From: Brotaphodocola sp003480315
Lineage (GTDB): Bacteria > Bacillota > Clostridia > Lachnospirales > Lachnospiraceae
Reading direction: 5' to 3' (one strand)
Length of the DNA: 64,000 nt
NCBI RefSeq assembly: GCF_964246085.1
Contig: NZ_CAXTPD010000011.1
Shown here: one piece after another, positions 8,995 through 18,230 of the stretch
How positions within the stretch are numbered: position 1 is the first letter of the stretch
Layout of the letters: every line of letters starts with the position of its first letter
Notes under the pieces: generated by a model
Database searches by the model: none
Told to the model about the DNA's origin: nothing
The model's input: only the letters and a program-made list of their open reading frames with translations
Program-made: the position numbers and the translations under genes

Positions 8995-9924
8995 TTATAC
9001 AGCATATTTTCGTTCCTTTCCCGGTTCCGGGCAGAGAATCTCAATCTGCCGCGGCAGATTCCGGATGGACACTGCTGTTTTGCTTCCTCCGAATTCTCCG
9101 TCCAGCACCCAGTCTACCGGCTCCTGTGCCTCAATATGCAGCTCACTGGCTTTGAATTTATAGATGAGATCACTTGTTTCCTCCTCCCGCATCAAGAGCC
9201 CCGTCACAATACTGCTGAACTCCAGTGGTGTTTTCGGCATACGGATCAGAAGCACCTCAAACAGACCATCACTCAGCGATACATTCTGATTGATCAGTCC
9301 TTTAAACCCACCCACACTGACGGTGTTGGTCACCATGCCATAGATAAACTCTCCTTCTATGGTTTCTGCCGGAGAGGTAACCTTCATGACATAGGATTTG
9401 ATAGAAGCAAGGCTCTTTACGCCCTCCAGAATATACGCCTGATGTCCAAGCAGATTTTTCTTATCCTGCGGCGTCATGTAGGACACCTCCGTAAAGGCTC
9501 CAAAGCCCGCCACGTAAGCAAAATAGCTGTCCTCACAGAACCTGCCGATATCGACAGCACGGGGAATGCCATTTACCGCATTCAGGGCTGCCGGCATCAT
9601 CTGTTTTGGAAGTTTCAGGCTGGACGCAAAATCGTTGGTAGAGCCGGCCGGGATATAGCCCAGGGCAACAGGCTTTGTCAGCTCCATCATGCCGGAAATG
9701 ACCTCATTCAGGGTTCCGTCTCCACCGCTGCACACGATCAGATCTTTCTTTCCGCCATATTTTAAGACAGCATCTCTGGCATCCAGGGATTTCTGCGTCA
9801 CGTGCACCTGGATCTGGTATCCGGCACCTGTGTAAGCATCCAAAATATCCAGAAGCTTTAAGCGGATCTTCTCCCTTCCGGATCTCGGATTAATGATCAG
9901 AAGCATTTGTTTTTTCTTTGCCAT
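8995..9924 (-). CDS. Diacylglycerol/lipid kinase family protein
   Basis: This 309-aa protein belongs to the DAGK catalytic family (YegS/DgkB/sphingosine kinase type), which phosphorylates lipid alcohols such as diacylglycerol with ATP. The N-terminus shows LLIINPRSGREKIR (phosphate-binding loop) and the hallmark CSGGDGTLNEV near residue 65. The C-terminal half is the beta-sandwich domain with PVDWVLDGE. It has no membrane segment and should act at the inner face of the membrane. It lies downstream of mutY with a 40-nt gap and may be the last gene of the nadE-to-mutY run. The exact substrate (diacylglycerol for phosphatidate recycling is the best guess) cannot be read from sequence. Confidence 0.88.
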   Translation of the reverse strand: MAKKKQMLLIINPRSGREKIRLKLLDILDAYTGAGYQIQVHVTQKSLDARDAVLKYGGKKDLIVCSGGDGTLNEVISGMMELTKPVALGYIPAGSTNDFASSLKLPKQMMPAALNAVNGIPRAVDIGRFCEDSYFAYVAGFGAFTEVSYMTPQDKKNLLGHQAYILEGVKSLASIKSYVMKVTSPAETIEGEFIYGMVTNTVSVGGFKGLINQNVSLSDGLFEVLLIRMPKTPLEFSSIVTGLLMREEETSDLIYKFKASELHIEAQEPVDWVLDGEFGGSKTAVSIRNLPRQIEILCPEPGKERKYAV

Positions 9925-9964
9925 ATAATACCGTCTGCCTCCTTCTCATCCTTTTTCATTATCG

Positions 9965-11080
9965 TCATTCTATCATCTTTGTATACCTGCCAAACGCATT
10001 CGGCAGTGCGTAAATCGTTTTCAGCTCTTCTTTTTCAGCCGCAATGTAGGACTTCGGGATTTCATGCCTCAGCCGTACCCGGTAGCCGGTCATATGCCAT
10101 TCTACATGGGAAAAGACATGCTTTGCCGGGCCGATTGGCTCCAGTTCCACAATCTCTCCCGGATCCAGGCCAAAGGCCTCCGGCACCTCCTCCGGCGCAA
10201 GATGGCCTTCGCGGTTTGGAAGCTCATAAAGAGATGCCAGAAGCCCGCTGTCAGCCCGCTTATTCAGGCCCACCCGACTGCCGCATTCCAGAATACAGAC
10301 CGTTTTATCTTCCAGGCGGCGTTTTTTCGGTGGGGTTTTGACCGGGATCTCACCGATCAATCCCTGCCGCTTTGCAAGGCAGATGGACTCCAGCGGACAT
10401 TCTGCACAATGGGGCTGCCCGTTCGGCACACAGACAATGGCACCGATTTCAATGAGACCCTGGTTAAAATGGCTGGCCCGGTTTTTGGGCATTGTCTCCC
10501 GCAGATGAGTCTCCATCCACTTTTTTGTGGATGCCTTCAAAATGTCCTCCCGGCTGGCTGTGACCCGGGAAATAACCCGGAGCACATTTCCGTCTACAGC
10601 GGGCACCGGATGACCGAAGGCGATGGAAGAAACGGCTCCGGCTGTATAGCTGCCGATCCCCGGAAGCTTTAAGAGTTCCTCATACTGCTCCGGCATCTTC
10701 CCGCCATATTCTTCCATAATGACTCCTGCTGCCTTTTTTAAATTGCGCGCCCGGTTATAATAGCCGAGGCCCTCCCAGAGTTTCATCAGCCGGTCATCCT
10801 CTACAGATGCCAGCGAAGCCACGTCCGGCAGCGCCTCAAGAAACCGCTCAAAATAAGGTTTCACCGCTTCAACCCTGGTCTGCTGCAGCATGATCTCCGA
10901 GATCCAGACCCGGTAGCCTTCCGGATTCTCCCTCCAGGGAAGGATCCGGGCATGCTCCTCGTACCAGGCAAGCAGCGGACCGTTCATGGCCCGCAGTCTG
11001 GCATCCAGATCTAATATCCCGTCCTCACGCTCTGAAACCTTCAAGCGGTCATACAGCTGTTTTGCATCATACATATCCAT
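9965..11080 (-). CDS. mutY: A/G-specific adenine DNA glycosylase MutY
   Basis: MutY removes adenine mispaired with 8-oxoguanine or guanine. The 371-aa protein has the helix-hairpin-helix core (LPGIGSYTAGAV), followed by the catalytic aspartate in VPAVDGNVLRV. A 4Fe-4S site of spacing Cx7Cx2Cx5C (starting CVPNGQPHC) lies near residue 205. The C-terminal Nudix-like 8-oxoG recognition domain contains the HVFSHVEWHM segment. The N-terminal motif LQQTRVEAV matches the MutY family, not Nth. The start codon overlaps the 3' end of birA by 14 nt, which implies translational coupling. Confidence 0.95.
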   Translation of the reverse strand: MDMYDAKQLYDRLKVSEREDGILDLDARLRAMNGPLLAWYEEHARILPWRENPEGYRVWISEIMLQQTRVEAVKPYFERFLEALPDVASLASVEDDRLMKLWEGLGYYNRARNLKKAAGVIMEEYGGKMPEQYEELLKLPGIGSYTAGAVSSIAFGHPVPAVDGNVLRVISRVTASREDILKASTKKWMETHLRETMPKNRASHFNQGLIEIGAIVCVPNGQPHCAECPLESICLAKRQGLIGEIPVKTPPKKRRLEDKTVCILECGSRVGLNKRADSGLLASLYELPNREGHLAPEEVPEAFGLDPGEIVELEPIGPAKHVFSHVEWHMTGYRVRLRHEIPKSYIAAEKEELKTIYALPNAFGRYTKMIE

Positions 11081-12047
11081 AAATTCCTCTTACTGACACC
11101 TCTCCGGAATTGATCTCCCGGATGCTGCCGTCAGGCAGTTCCACGATCAGCTCGCCCGCGTCATTGATTCCGTGGGAGATTCCGGTGTAATCACCCCCCG
11201 GTGCCAGCACCTTAACTTCCCGCTCCGCATTGACCAGCTTCTGATTATAGAGTTCCTTCAGAAGGCTCATATCCAGTGTTTCGCGGTACCTTCCATAATA
11301 TTCCTCAAAAGCGCACATCACACCGTTGATCACAGCCGCCCGGCAAACCGGATGGCCCAGCTCCAGTGCCAGGGATGTAGCCGTAGCGCGGATTTCCTCC
11401 GGAAAATCCGTGGTATTGGCATTGATGCCGATTCCCACCACCACATAACGGATAGCATCCTCCTCCGTGCTCATCTCCGTCAGGATTCCGCAGACTTTTT
11501 TGCCGTTCACCACAATATCATTCGGCCATTTGATCAGTCCATCAAGGCCGGTGACCTCTTTCACGGAATTCTGTACAGCCATAGCTGCAAGAAGCGTCAG
11601 CATGGAGGCATGCTCCGGCGTAAACTCCGGGCGAAGCAGGAAACTGTACCAGATCCCACTCCCCTTTGGAGAGTCCCATCTGCGCCCCCGTCTGCCCTTT
11701 CCGGCTGTCTGGTTTTCTGCCACCACCAGGGTGCCTTCCGGCGCGCCCTGCTCTGCCATACGGCGCACTTCATTGTTGGTGGAATCAATCTCTTCTAAAA
11801 ATTTTACATTCTGTCCCAGCCACTGAGATGTTAATACGGCACGGATTTCTGCTTCATTTAAAATATCCGCACTGTCATGCAGACGATAGCCACGGTTGCG
11901 CACTGCCTCAATCTCATAGCCCTCCGCTTCCAGCTGGCGGATCACCTTCCACACCGCGGTGCGGGATACCCCGAGACGCTCACAGAGTTCCTGCCCGGAA
12001 ACATAACCGTCTGTCTGTTTTAAGCATTTTAAAATTTCGTTTTTCAA
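11067..12047 (-). CDS. birA: Bifunctional biotin ligase/biotin operon repressor BirA
   Basis: BirA activates biotin with ATP and attaches it to biotin carboxyl carrier proteins. The long form also represses biotin genes when loaded with biotinyl-AMP. This 326-aa protein has an N-terminal winged helix (LGVSRTAVWKVIRQLEAEGY, about residues 1-60), so it is the bifunctional type. The ligase domain contains GKGRRGRRWDS and LIKWPNDIVVNGKKVCG, and a C-terminal SH3-like domain follows. The start appears to be TTG at 12047, preceded by GGAGG with good spacing; no ATG in frame fits the family N-terminus. No biotin synthesis gene lies nearby. Confidence 0.94.
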   Translation of the reverse strand: MKNEILKCLKQTDGYVSGQELCERLGVSRTAVWKVIRQLEAEGYEIEAVRNRGYRLHDSADILNEAEIRAVLTSQWLGQNVKFLEEIDSTNNEVRRMAEQGAPEGTLVVAENQTAGKGRRGRRWDSPKGSGIWYSFLLRPEFTPEHASMLTLLAAMAVQNSVKEVTGLDGLIKWPNDIVVNGKKVCGILTEMSTEEDAIRYVVVGIGINANTTDFPEEIRATATSLALELGHPVCRAAVINGVMCAFEEYYGRYRETLDMSLLKELYNQKLVNAEREVKVLAPGGDYTGISHGINDAGELIVELPDGSIREINSGEVSVRGIYGYV

Positions 12048-12050
12048 ACT

Positions 12051-12356
12051 TTACCTCCAGATGCTGATGGCACTTAACACACCCAGTATCGTCAGGATCA
12101 CTGCCAGCAGGCACTGGACCGCTCCCCCCGCCTGCTTCTTTTTATCGTGTCCGCTCATTTTTAACCGGAATCCGCCGACTATACCGTTCAGCAGGGCTGC
12201 CAGCCAGAAAATCACGGGGAACAGAATACTGTTCCCCTCCGGATCCAAAAACGCCAGAATGGCGCAGATAACAACAAGAATGCCAATCACGATATGCAGC
12301 AGGTCCAGAATCAGCGCCGCACTGCGCGGATTGCGTTTTTTCTCCTGCCCAGCCAT
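12051..12356 (-). CDS. Small membrane protein, unknown function
   Basis: This 101-aa protein has three predicted membrane spans: about residues 15-36, 43-62 and 80-99. A charged N-terminus (GQEKKRN) and a central KKKQ loop suggest the N-terminus is in the cytosol. I do not recognise a domain with a known activity. It sits 4 nt before birA and starts 4 nt after the argF stop with a GGAG site, so it is expressed with the surrounding housekeeping genes. Confidence 0.75.
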   Translation of the reverse strand: MAGQEKKRNPRSAALILDLLHIVIGILVVICAILAFLDPEGNSILFPVIFWLAALLNGIVGGFRLKMSGHDKKKQAGGAVQCLLAVILTILGVLSAISIWR

Positions 12357-12359
12357 AAA

Positions 12360-13349
12360 TTACACTCCAAGCGTTGCCATCATAACAGCTTTGATGGTGT
12401 GCATACGGTTTTCTGCCTCCTCAAAGACCTTGGACTGTTCAGACTCAAATACCTCATCGGTTACTTCCATGTCAGTAATGCCGAAACGCTTACCCATCTC
12501 AGCACCGATCTTTGTCTTTAAGTCATGGAAGGACGGCAGGCAGTGTAAGAAGATTGCCTTCTCACCTGCATTCTTCATAACAGCAGAGGTAACCTTATAC
12601 GGAGTCAGGTCGCGGATACGCTCCTCCCATACCTCGTCCGGCTCACCCATGGATACCCATACGTCGGTACAGATAACATCAGCGTCCCTGGTTGCCTCCT
12701 CCACATTCTCAGTCAGGGTAATGGTTGCACCGGATTCTTTTGCGTACTCCTCACACTGTGCTACCAGCTCCGGATTCGGGAAATATTTCTTTGGTGCGCA
12801 TGCCACAAAGTGGAGTCCCAGCTTGGAGCAGACAATCATCAGGGAATTGCCCATGTTGTAGCGGGCATCACCCATGTATACAAACTTAACGCCCTTTAAA
12901 CGGCCAAGCTGTTCACGGACTGTCAGCATATCTGCCAGCATCTGGGTCGGATGATACTCGTTGGTCAGACCGTTCCATACCGGAACACCTGCATATTTTG
13001 CAAGCTCTTCCACAATTTCCTGTCCAAAGCCGCGGTACTCGATACCATCGTAGATACGGCCAAGTACGCGTGCAGTATCCGCGATGCTCTCCTTCTTGCC
13101 GATCTGGGAGCCTGACGGATCCAGATAGGTGGTGCCCATGCCCATATCATGCGCTGCAACCTCAAAGGAGCATCTGGTGCGGGTGCTGGTCTTCTCAAAG
13201 ATCAGGGCCACGTTTTTGCCTCTGTAGTTATCAACCGGAATGCCTTCTTTTTTCTTACGCTTCACCTCTGCGGAAAGATCCAGGAGATACAGGATTTCCT
13301 CCGGAGTGTAGTCCTTCAGTGTCAGAAAATGTCTTCCCTTTAAGTTCAT
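12360..13349 (-). CDS. argF: Ornithine carbamoyltransferase
   Basis: The enzyme joins ornithine and carbamoyl phosphate to citrulline in arginine synthesis, or runs in reverse in the arginine deiminase pathway. The 329-aa sequence has the carbamoyl-phosphate motif STRTRCSFEVAA, the ornithine/carbamoyl motif HPTQMLADMLTV, and the signature FLHCLPSFHD; serine replaces the more common alanine in HCLPAFH. It resembles the longer enteric-type enzymes such as E. coli ArgF. No arginine deiminase or carbamate kinase gene is in the window, so an anabolic role is the simpler reading. The start has AGAGGAGAG upstream. Confidence 0.93.
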   Translation of the reverse strand: MNLKGRHFLTLKDYTPEEILYLLDLSAEVKRKKKEGIPVDNYRGKNVALIFEKTSTRTRCSFEVAAHDMGMGTTYLDPSGSQIGKKESIADTARVLGRIYDGIEYRGFGQEIVEELAKYAGVPVWNGLTNEYHPTQMLADMLTVREQLGRLKGVKFVYMGDARYNMGNSLMIVCSKLGLHFVACAPKKYFPNPELVAQCEEYAKESGATITLTENVEEATRDADVICTDVWVSMGEPDEVWEERIRDLTPYKVTSAVMKNAGEKAIFLHCLPSFHDLKTKIGAEMGKRFGITDMEVTDEVFESEQSKVFEEAENRMHTIKAVMMATLGV

Positions 13350-13376
13350 AATTGTCTCTCCTCTGTATAAAAATTT

Positions 13377-14312
13377 TTATTGCTTTCCATCCTGATTCTT
13401 CGCGATCTCAGCCACGGATGTCACCAGACCTGCCATGCCCTGGATATCAGACGGAATGATGATCTTGGTGGCCTTGCCGTCTGCTGCTGCCGCAAATGCC
13501 TCCAGGCTCTTAAGCTGAAGCACGGCAGCATCTGCACCTGCCTCCTTTAAGAAGCGGATACCATCTGCCTTTGCCTGCTGTACTTTTAAGATTGCCTCAG
13601 CCTCACCTTCTGCCTCGCGGATCCGGCGCTCTTTCTCTGCCTCCGCATGAAGGATGGCTGCCTGTTTGTCTGCCTCTGCATCCAGGATCGCGGATTCTTT
13701 CTTACCTTCCGCAACCAGGATCGTGGATTTCTTCTCACCCTCTGCTCTAAGAATCGCTTCACGGCGCTCACGCTCTGCCTTCATCTGCTTCTCCATGGCA
13801 TCCTGGATGGCCGCCGGCGGGATGATGTTTTTCAGTTCTACACGGTTTACCTTAATGCCCCAGGGGTCAGTCGCCACATCCAGGGAAGCCCGCATCTTGG
13901 TATTGATGGTCTCACGGGAAGTTAAGGTCTGGTCTAATTCCAGGTCACCGATGATATTTCTCAGAGTGGTTGCCGTCAGATTCTCAATTGCCATGATCGG
14001 ATTCACCACACCGTAGGCGTAAAGCTTCGGATCTGTGATCTGAAAAAACACAACGGTATCGATCCGCATGGTAACATTGTCTTTGGTGATGACCGGCTGT
14101 GGGTCAAAATCAACTACCTGCTCCTTTAAGCTTACCTTTTTTGCCACGCGGTCCACAAACGGAACCAGAAAATGCACACCGACCGACCAGGTGTCCAGGT
14201 AGGCTCCCAGACGCTCCACAACCAGTGCCTGAGCCTGTGGTACAATGCGGATACAAGATGCCAGCACCGCTAAAATCACGATCAGTAACGGAAAAATAAA
14301 CAGAAAACCCAT
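13377..14312 (-). CDS. SPFH/band 7 (stomatin-like) membrane protein
   Basis: This 311-aa protein has one N-terminal membrane helix (residues 1-22) followed by an SPFH domain (VVERLGAYLDTWSVGVHFLV onward). A long alanine/glutamate-rich coiled coil lies around residues 185-250. Family members oligomerise into membrane microdomain scaffolds and often work with an NfeD partner and membrane proteases. Here the nfeD-type gene lies immediately upstream and overlaps it by one base (TAATG), the classic stomatin-operon arrangement. QmcA and YbbK are the closest named relatives. Its client proteins are unknown. Confidence 0.92.
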   Translation of the reverse strand: MGFLFIFPLLIVILAVLASCIRIVPQAQALVVERLGAYLDTWSVGVHFLVPFVDRVAKKVSLKEQVVDFDPQPVITKDNVTMRIDTVVFFQITDPKLYAYGVVNPIMAIENLTATTLRNIIGDLELDQTLTSRETINTKMRASLDVATDPWGIKVNRVELKNIIPPAAIQDAMEKQMKAERERREAILRAEGEKKSTILVAEGKKESAILDAEADKQAAILHAEAEKERRIREAEGEAEAILKVQQAKADGIRFLKEAGADAAVLQLKSLEAFAAAADGKATKIIIPSDIQGMAGLVTSVAEIAKNQDGKQ

Positions 14313-14752
14313 TATGCCTCCTCCTTTTCATCACTCACAATCAGTTTCACACCCTGGATCGCACGGATCCGGACTCTGGTTCCCTCCGGGTACACCTCAC
14401 TGTCTTTTTCTGCCCGTGCGGTCCACTCCTGGCCCTGCACCATAACGGCACCGGTCTCTTTTGTGTTGTCGATCTCTGCCGTTACTCCTGCATCTTTTCC
14501 GATCAGGCTCTCTGCATTTGTCTTCACCGTAGAGGTATTGACATACTTGATAGCCAGCGGGCGGGTCAGAAACAGCAGGAGGAAGGAGATCACAACAAAT
14601 ACCAGAAGCTGTACTGCTACCGCTGCGCCTAAGAGGGCTGCCACAAAGGCAATGACTGCGCCACCCGCAAACCAGATCGTGGTTAAGGCTGTAGTCATGA
14701 TCTCAATCCCCACCAGCACTACAAAAGCGATGAGCCAGTAAATTGCTGCCAT
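14312..14752 (-). CDS. NfeD-like membrane protein
   Basis: The chosen start at 14752 (AGGGGGAG upstream) gives 146 aa; a longer frame to 14839 would run into the preceding gene and lacks a ribosome site. It has three to four N-terminal membrane helices (residues 1-70). A small C-terminal beta-barrel (OB-like) domain, typical of short NfeD proteins, begins around LIGKDAGVTAEI. It pairs with the SPFH protein encoded next and is thought to regulate or stabilise its assemblies. The truncated NfeD class lacks the protease domain, as here. Confidence 0.88.
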   Translation of the reverse strand: MAAIYWLIAFVVLVGIEIMTTALTTIWFAGGAVIAFVAALLGAAVAVQLLVFVVISFLLLFLTRPLAIKYVNTSTVKTNAESLIGKDAGVTAEIDNTKETGAVMVQGQEWTARAEKDSEVYPEGTRVRIRAIQGVKLIVSDEKEEA

Positions 14753-14768
14753 AACAACTCCCCCTTTC

Positions 14769-15596
14769 TTATTTTCCTGTATGGTTTCTGCGCTGTCTTG
14801 CCGCCTCAAACATAAGGACTGAGGCTGCCACAGCTGCATTTAACGATTCCACGCGGCCCTCCATGGGAATGCGGATGTAGGTGTCTGCCATAGCCGCGGT
14901 TTCCTCCGTAAGTCCGTTGCCCTCATTTCCGATGAGAAATGCCGCAGGACCGGTATAATCCTCCTGGTCATAGGCATGTTTCCCCTGCAAATGAGCCGCG
15001 AACAGGCGGATCTTTTTCTTTTTCAGTTCTTCCAGCGTTTCATGCAGATTCTCCACATAGACGAACGGCATACGGAGCACGGAGCCCATGGTGGAACGGA
15101 TCACCTTGGGATTGTAGATATCCGCGGTGTTCGCATCCATCACGATGCCGGTCACACCGGCGCCCTCGCCCGCGCGCAGGATCGTTCCGAGATTGCCCGG
15201 ATCCTGAATGGTTTCCAGCACCATGAGAAGTGCCGGTTTTTCCTGCAGGTCCTCTGCCTGTGCAGACTTCCGGCTGTCGCCGGCCACCTCCTCCAGAGTA
15301 TAATGATACTGTTTTACCAGCGCCAGGATCCCCTGTGGTGTCTGAGTGTCTGACAGGTTTTTAAATACTTCATCGGTTACCAGTTCTATATGCTTCACAC
15401 CTTCCCGGAGTGCTTTGCCTTCCTTCGTTTTGCTGAAACTTTCGGACAGATACAGGGTGTGAATACGGTCTTTGGGAATTTCCGAACACATGCGGAGTCC
15501 TTCCGCCACGAACAGATCTTCCTCTCGCCTGGTTTTTGCTTTCTTCACCAGAGCATTCACAAATTTCACCTGCTTGTTGGTTGTACTGCTGATCAC
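14769..15596 (-). CDS. SpoU/TrmH-family RNA 2'-O-methyltransferase
   Basis: This 275-aa protein methylates a ribose 2'-OH in RNA using S-adenosylmethionine, most likely in 23S rRNA. The N-terminal substrate-binding domain contains FVAEGLRMCSE. The C-terminal SPOUT knot has the three family motifs: IQDPGNLGTILRAGEGAG, FLIGNEGNGL and IPMEGRVESLNAAVAAS. It is closer to the RlmB/YsgA branch than to TrmL. The start is GTG at 15596 with an AAGGAGAG site. It lies 20 nt after nadE and 16 nt before the NfeD gene, inside the same operon. Confidence 0.9.
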   Translation of the reverse strand: MISSTTNKQVKFVNALVKKAKTRREEDLFVAEGLRMCSEIPKDRIHTLYLSESFSKTKEGKALREGVKHIELVTDEVFKNLSDTQTPQGILALVKQYHYTLEEVAGDSRKSAQAEDLQEKPALLMVLETIQDPGNLGTILRAGEGAGVTGIVMDANTADIYNPKVIRSTMGSVLRMPFVYVENLHETLEELKKKKIRLFAAHLQGKHAYDQEDYTGPAAFLIGNEGNGLTEETAAMADTYIRIPMEGRVESLNAAVAASVLMFEAARQRRNHTGK

Positions 15597-15616
15597 GTTT
15601 TATACTCTCCTTATAT

Positions 15617-17539
15617 TTAATGGATGTTTTCGAGATCCTCCATCCAGATTCTTCTTGCCGCATCGCTCGGCATGCGCAGATCTCCTCTCGGGGATACAGC
15701 CACAGAACCGACCTTCGGGCCATCCGGCAGACAGGAACGCTTAAACTGCTGGGCAAAAAAGCGGCGGTAAAATACATTCAGCCACTTGAGTATCGTCTCT
15801 CTGTCATATTCTCCCTCAAATGCCTGCAGGGACATCCGGTAAATTCTGGAAGGCCGGAAGCCAAAACGGAGCACATAGTAGAGGAAGAAATCGTGAAGCT
15901 CATACGGTCCCACCAGATCTTCTGTCTTCTGGGAAATGACGCCATTCTCCGGCGGAAGCAGCTCCGGGCTTACCGGAGTATCCAGCACATCCAGAAGGAC
16001 TGCCTTCAGTGCTTCTTCGCCACAGGCGTCCGCATAATAGCGCACCAGATGACGGACCAGTGTCTTCGGCACAGAAACATTTACGCCGTACATGGACATG
16101 TGGTCACCGTTATAGGTAGCCCAGCCGAGAGCCAGCTCTGACATGTCACCGGTTCCGATTACCATGCCGCCCACCTGGTTGGCGATATCCATCAGGATCT
16201 GAGTGCGTTCTCTGGCCTGTCCGTTCTCGTAGGTCACATCGTGGACAGAAATGTCGTGGCCGATATCCTCAAAATGACGGGTCACCGACGCCTTGATATC
16301 GATCTCCTTTAAGGATGCCCCAAGCTTTTCTGTCATCTGGCAGGCATTCTGGTAGGTACGGTCTGTCGTGCCGAAGCATGGCATGGTGATGGCATGAATC
16401 TGTTTTCTCGGAATATCCAGCATATCAAAGGCCCTCGCCGCCACAAGAAGTGCCAGGGTGGAATCCAGGCCTCCGGAAATGCCGAGAACCACATGGCTGC
16501 AGCCTGTGTGCTCCAGGCGTTTTTTTAAGCCCATGGCCTGGATCGTGAAGATTTCCTCACACCGGCGGCTCCGCTCCGCTTCATTGTGCGGTACAAACGG
16601 ACGGTTATCGATATAGCGGAGAAGCTTTTCTGAAGTTTTTTCAGAAGAAGCCAGTGAAAAACGGATGGTCTGATAACCGCTGCGGTCTGCTGCCGGGTAC
16701 GTGGTGGTACGGCGGCGCTCCGCATTCAGACGCTCCAGGTCCATATCTGCCATGACTGTCTCCGGGACGAACCGTGAGGACTCTGCCAGGCGGGTTCCGT
16801 TTTCCGCAATGATATTGTGGCCGCCAAATACCAGATCCTGGGTAGACTCACCCTCCCCGGCGTTGGCATACACGTAACCGCAGATGAGGCGCGCAGACTG
16901 GCCGCAGATCAGCTCCCGGCGGTAGGAATCTTTTCCGACCACCTCATCACTGGCGGAACAGTTCACAATAACCGTGGCGCCGGCCAGCGCATGGCGGATG
17001 CTTGGCGGGCACGGTACCCACACATCCTCACAGATCTCAGCTGCCACCGTAAGCTTCGGATTCTCCTTACAGGTAAACAGCAGGTTGGTTCCCATAGGAA
17101 CCCGGGTGTCCAGCCAGTCTGTCAGGACCGGTATCTCCATACCAGGTGTAAAATGCCGCAGCTCATAGAACTCTGAATAGTTCGGCATATTGGTCTTGGT
17201 GACCAGACCGAGAAGTGTTCCATCACAGATGGCTGCTGCCACATTGTAAAGCTTTCCCTCATGCTCCCAGGGAAGTCCGGCAAACAAAAGCATTTTCCGT
17301 CCCCTTGTGAAATCCACAAGGTTCTTTAATTCTTCCTTTACCTGTTCCAGCAGCACCTCCTGCAAAAACAGATCGTTACAGGTATATCCGGAAAGGCACA
17401 GCTCCGGGAAGACCAGAAGCTCCACACCTTTCTTTTCGTATTCTTCTATGATCCGGCAGATGGTCTCTCGGTTATGAACCGGGTCTGCAACCTTGATCTT
17501 AGGTGTAGCTGCCGCTGTGCGGATAAAGCCGTCTCTCAT
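15617..17539 (-). CDS. nadE: Glutamine-dependent NAD+ synthetase
   Basis: NadE converts nicotinate adenine dinucleotide to NAD+, using ATP and ammonia taken from glutamine. The start at 17539 has AGGAGG 7 nt upstream; a frame-extending ATG at 17581 does not. The 640-aa product has an N-terminal nitrilase-type glutaminase domain with Glu in LLVFPELCLSGYTC and the nucleophilic Cys in AAEICEDVW. The C-terminal synthetase domain has the PP-loop LGISGGLDSTLALL near residue 365. Because both domains are present, it does not need free ammonia. It opens the minus-strand housekeeping run and is divergent from the Rrf2 gene. Confidence 0.96.
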   Translation of the reverse strand: MRDGFIRTAAATPKIKVADPVHNRETICRIIEEYEKKGVELLVFPELCLSGYTCNDLFLQEVLLEQVKEELKNLVDFTRGRKMLLFAGLPWEHEGKLYNVAAAICDGTLLGLVTKTNMPNYSEFYELRHFTPGMEIPVLTDWLDTRVPMGTNLLFTCKENPKLTVAAEICEDVWVPCPPSIRHALAGATVIVNCSASDEVVGKDSYRRELICGQSARLICGYVYANAGEGESTQDLVFGGHNIIAENGTRLAESSRFVPETVMADMDLERLNAERRRTTTYPAADRSGYQTIRFSLASSEKTSEKLLRYIDNRPFVPHNEAERSRRCEEIFTIQAMGLKKRLEHTGCSHVVLGISGGLDSTLALLVAARAFDMLDIPRKQIHAITMPCFGTTDRTYQNACQMTEKLGASLKEIDIKASVTRHFEDIGHDISVHDVTYENGQARERTQILMDIANQVGGMVIGTGDMSELALGWATYNGDHMSMYGVNVSVPKTLVRHLVRYYADACGEEALKAVLLDVLDTPVSPELLPPENGVISQKTEDLVGPYELHDFFLYYVLRFGFRPSRIYRMSLQAFEGEYDRETILKWLNVFYRRFFAQQFKRSCLPDGPKVGSVAVSPRGDLRMPSDAARRIWMEDLENIH

Positions 17540-17659
17540 ATCAGTTTCCTCCTGACGGAATGTGCACATGTCAGATTTCATACTGAATCAGTGCATACTA
17601 TTGCAGACAGTATATCATATCCTGCATCAAAAATAAAGCATGAGAAAAAGCCGTTTCCA

Positions 17660-17688
17660 TTTACATTCATGACTTTTTCCTGTACAAT
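17660..17688 (+). promoter_or_regulatory. Promoter of Rrf2 gene
   Basis: TTTACA (17660-17665) and TACAAT (17683-17688) are 17 bp apart, and the start codon is 22 nt beyond the -10 box. The transcript would have almost no leader apart from the GAGGAGGG site. Confidence 0.75.
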
Positions 17689-17709
17689 ATCCTGTGAGGA
17701 GGGATAACC

Positions 17710-18141
17710 ATGAGAGTATCAACCAAGGGACGCTATGCACTGCGCATGATGATCGAGTTTGGCCTGAATCCGGACCAGTGTACCAAGATCAGCCAGGTGG
17801 CCGCGCGCCAGGGCATTTCCGATAAATATCTGGAACAGATCGTTTCACTTCTTCACAAAGCCGGCTATGTCCGGAGTATCCGCGGCGCACAGGGCGGCTA
17901 TATGCTTACCAGAAAGCCGGAGGAATATACCGTCGGCATGATCCTGCGCGCTGCTGAAGGAAGCCTTGCTCCGGTCTCCTGCCTGGATGAAGACATCAAC
18001 CACTGTGAACATGCCGGTCGCTGCACCACATTAACGATCTGGCAGCAGTTAAAAGATGCCATCGACAACGTGGTAGATAACACAACCCTCGCCGATCTGA
18101 TCGAGGAGCAGAAAAACATGCCGGATGCAAACCTCATGTAG
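17710..18141 (+). CDS. Rrf2-family transcriptional regulator
   Basis: This 143-aa protein is a dimeric winged-helix DNA-binding regulator of the IscR/NsrR/CymR family. The N-terminal KGRYALRMMIEFGL and the recognition region (QGISDKYLEQIVSLLHKAGY, then IRGAQGGY) are typical. Three cysteines spaced Cx7Cx5C lie near residues 96-110. That region binds an Fe-S cluster in IscR and NsrR, so redox, iron-sulfur or nitric-oxide sensing is possible; CymR-type members lack these cysteines. No isc or cys gene follows to name its target. It stands alone, divergent from nadE, with a promoter and a terminator of its own. Confidence 0.9.
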   Translation: MRVSTKGRYALRMMIEFGLNPDQCTKISQVAARQGISDKYLEQIVSLLHKAGYVRSIRGAQGGYMLTRKPEEYTVGMILRAAEGSLAPVSCLDEDINHCEHAGRCTTLTIWQQLKDAIDNVVDNTTLADLIEEQKNMPDANLM

Positions 18142-18153
18142 ACTTCACGATTG

Positions 18154-18167
18154 TGCATAATTATGCA
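18154..18167. repeat. 14-bp perfect palindrome
   Basis: TGCATAATTATGCA lies between the rrf2 stop codon and its terminator. It may be a protein-binding site or chance AT-rich symmetry. Confidence 0.4.
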
Positions 18168-18176
18168 TAATTTAAG

Positions 18177-18228
18177 ACAGGATATACACGGAAATCCTTC
18201 CTTTCCGGGCATATCCTGTTTTTATTTT
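18177..18228 (+). terminator. Terminator of Rrf2 gene
   Basis: Arms ACAGGATAT and ATATCCTGT with additional inner pairing (GGAAA/TTTCC) precede a T run. It lies between converging genes and probably also helps to end the permease transcript from the other side. Confidence 0.8.
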
Positions 18229-18230
18229 TA

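Noticed and set aside
12360..13349. Arginine deiminase pathway because of the long-type ornithine carbamoyltransferase
   Set aside because: No arginine deiminase, carbamate kinase or arginine/ornithine antiporter gene is present in the window.
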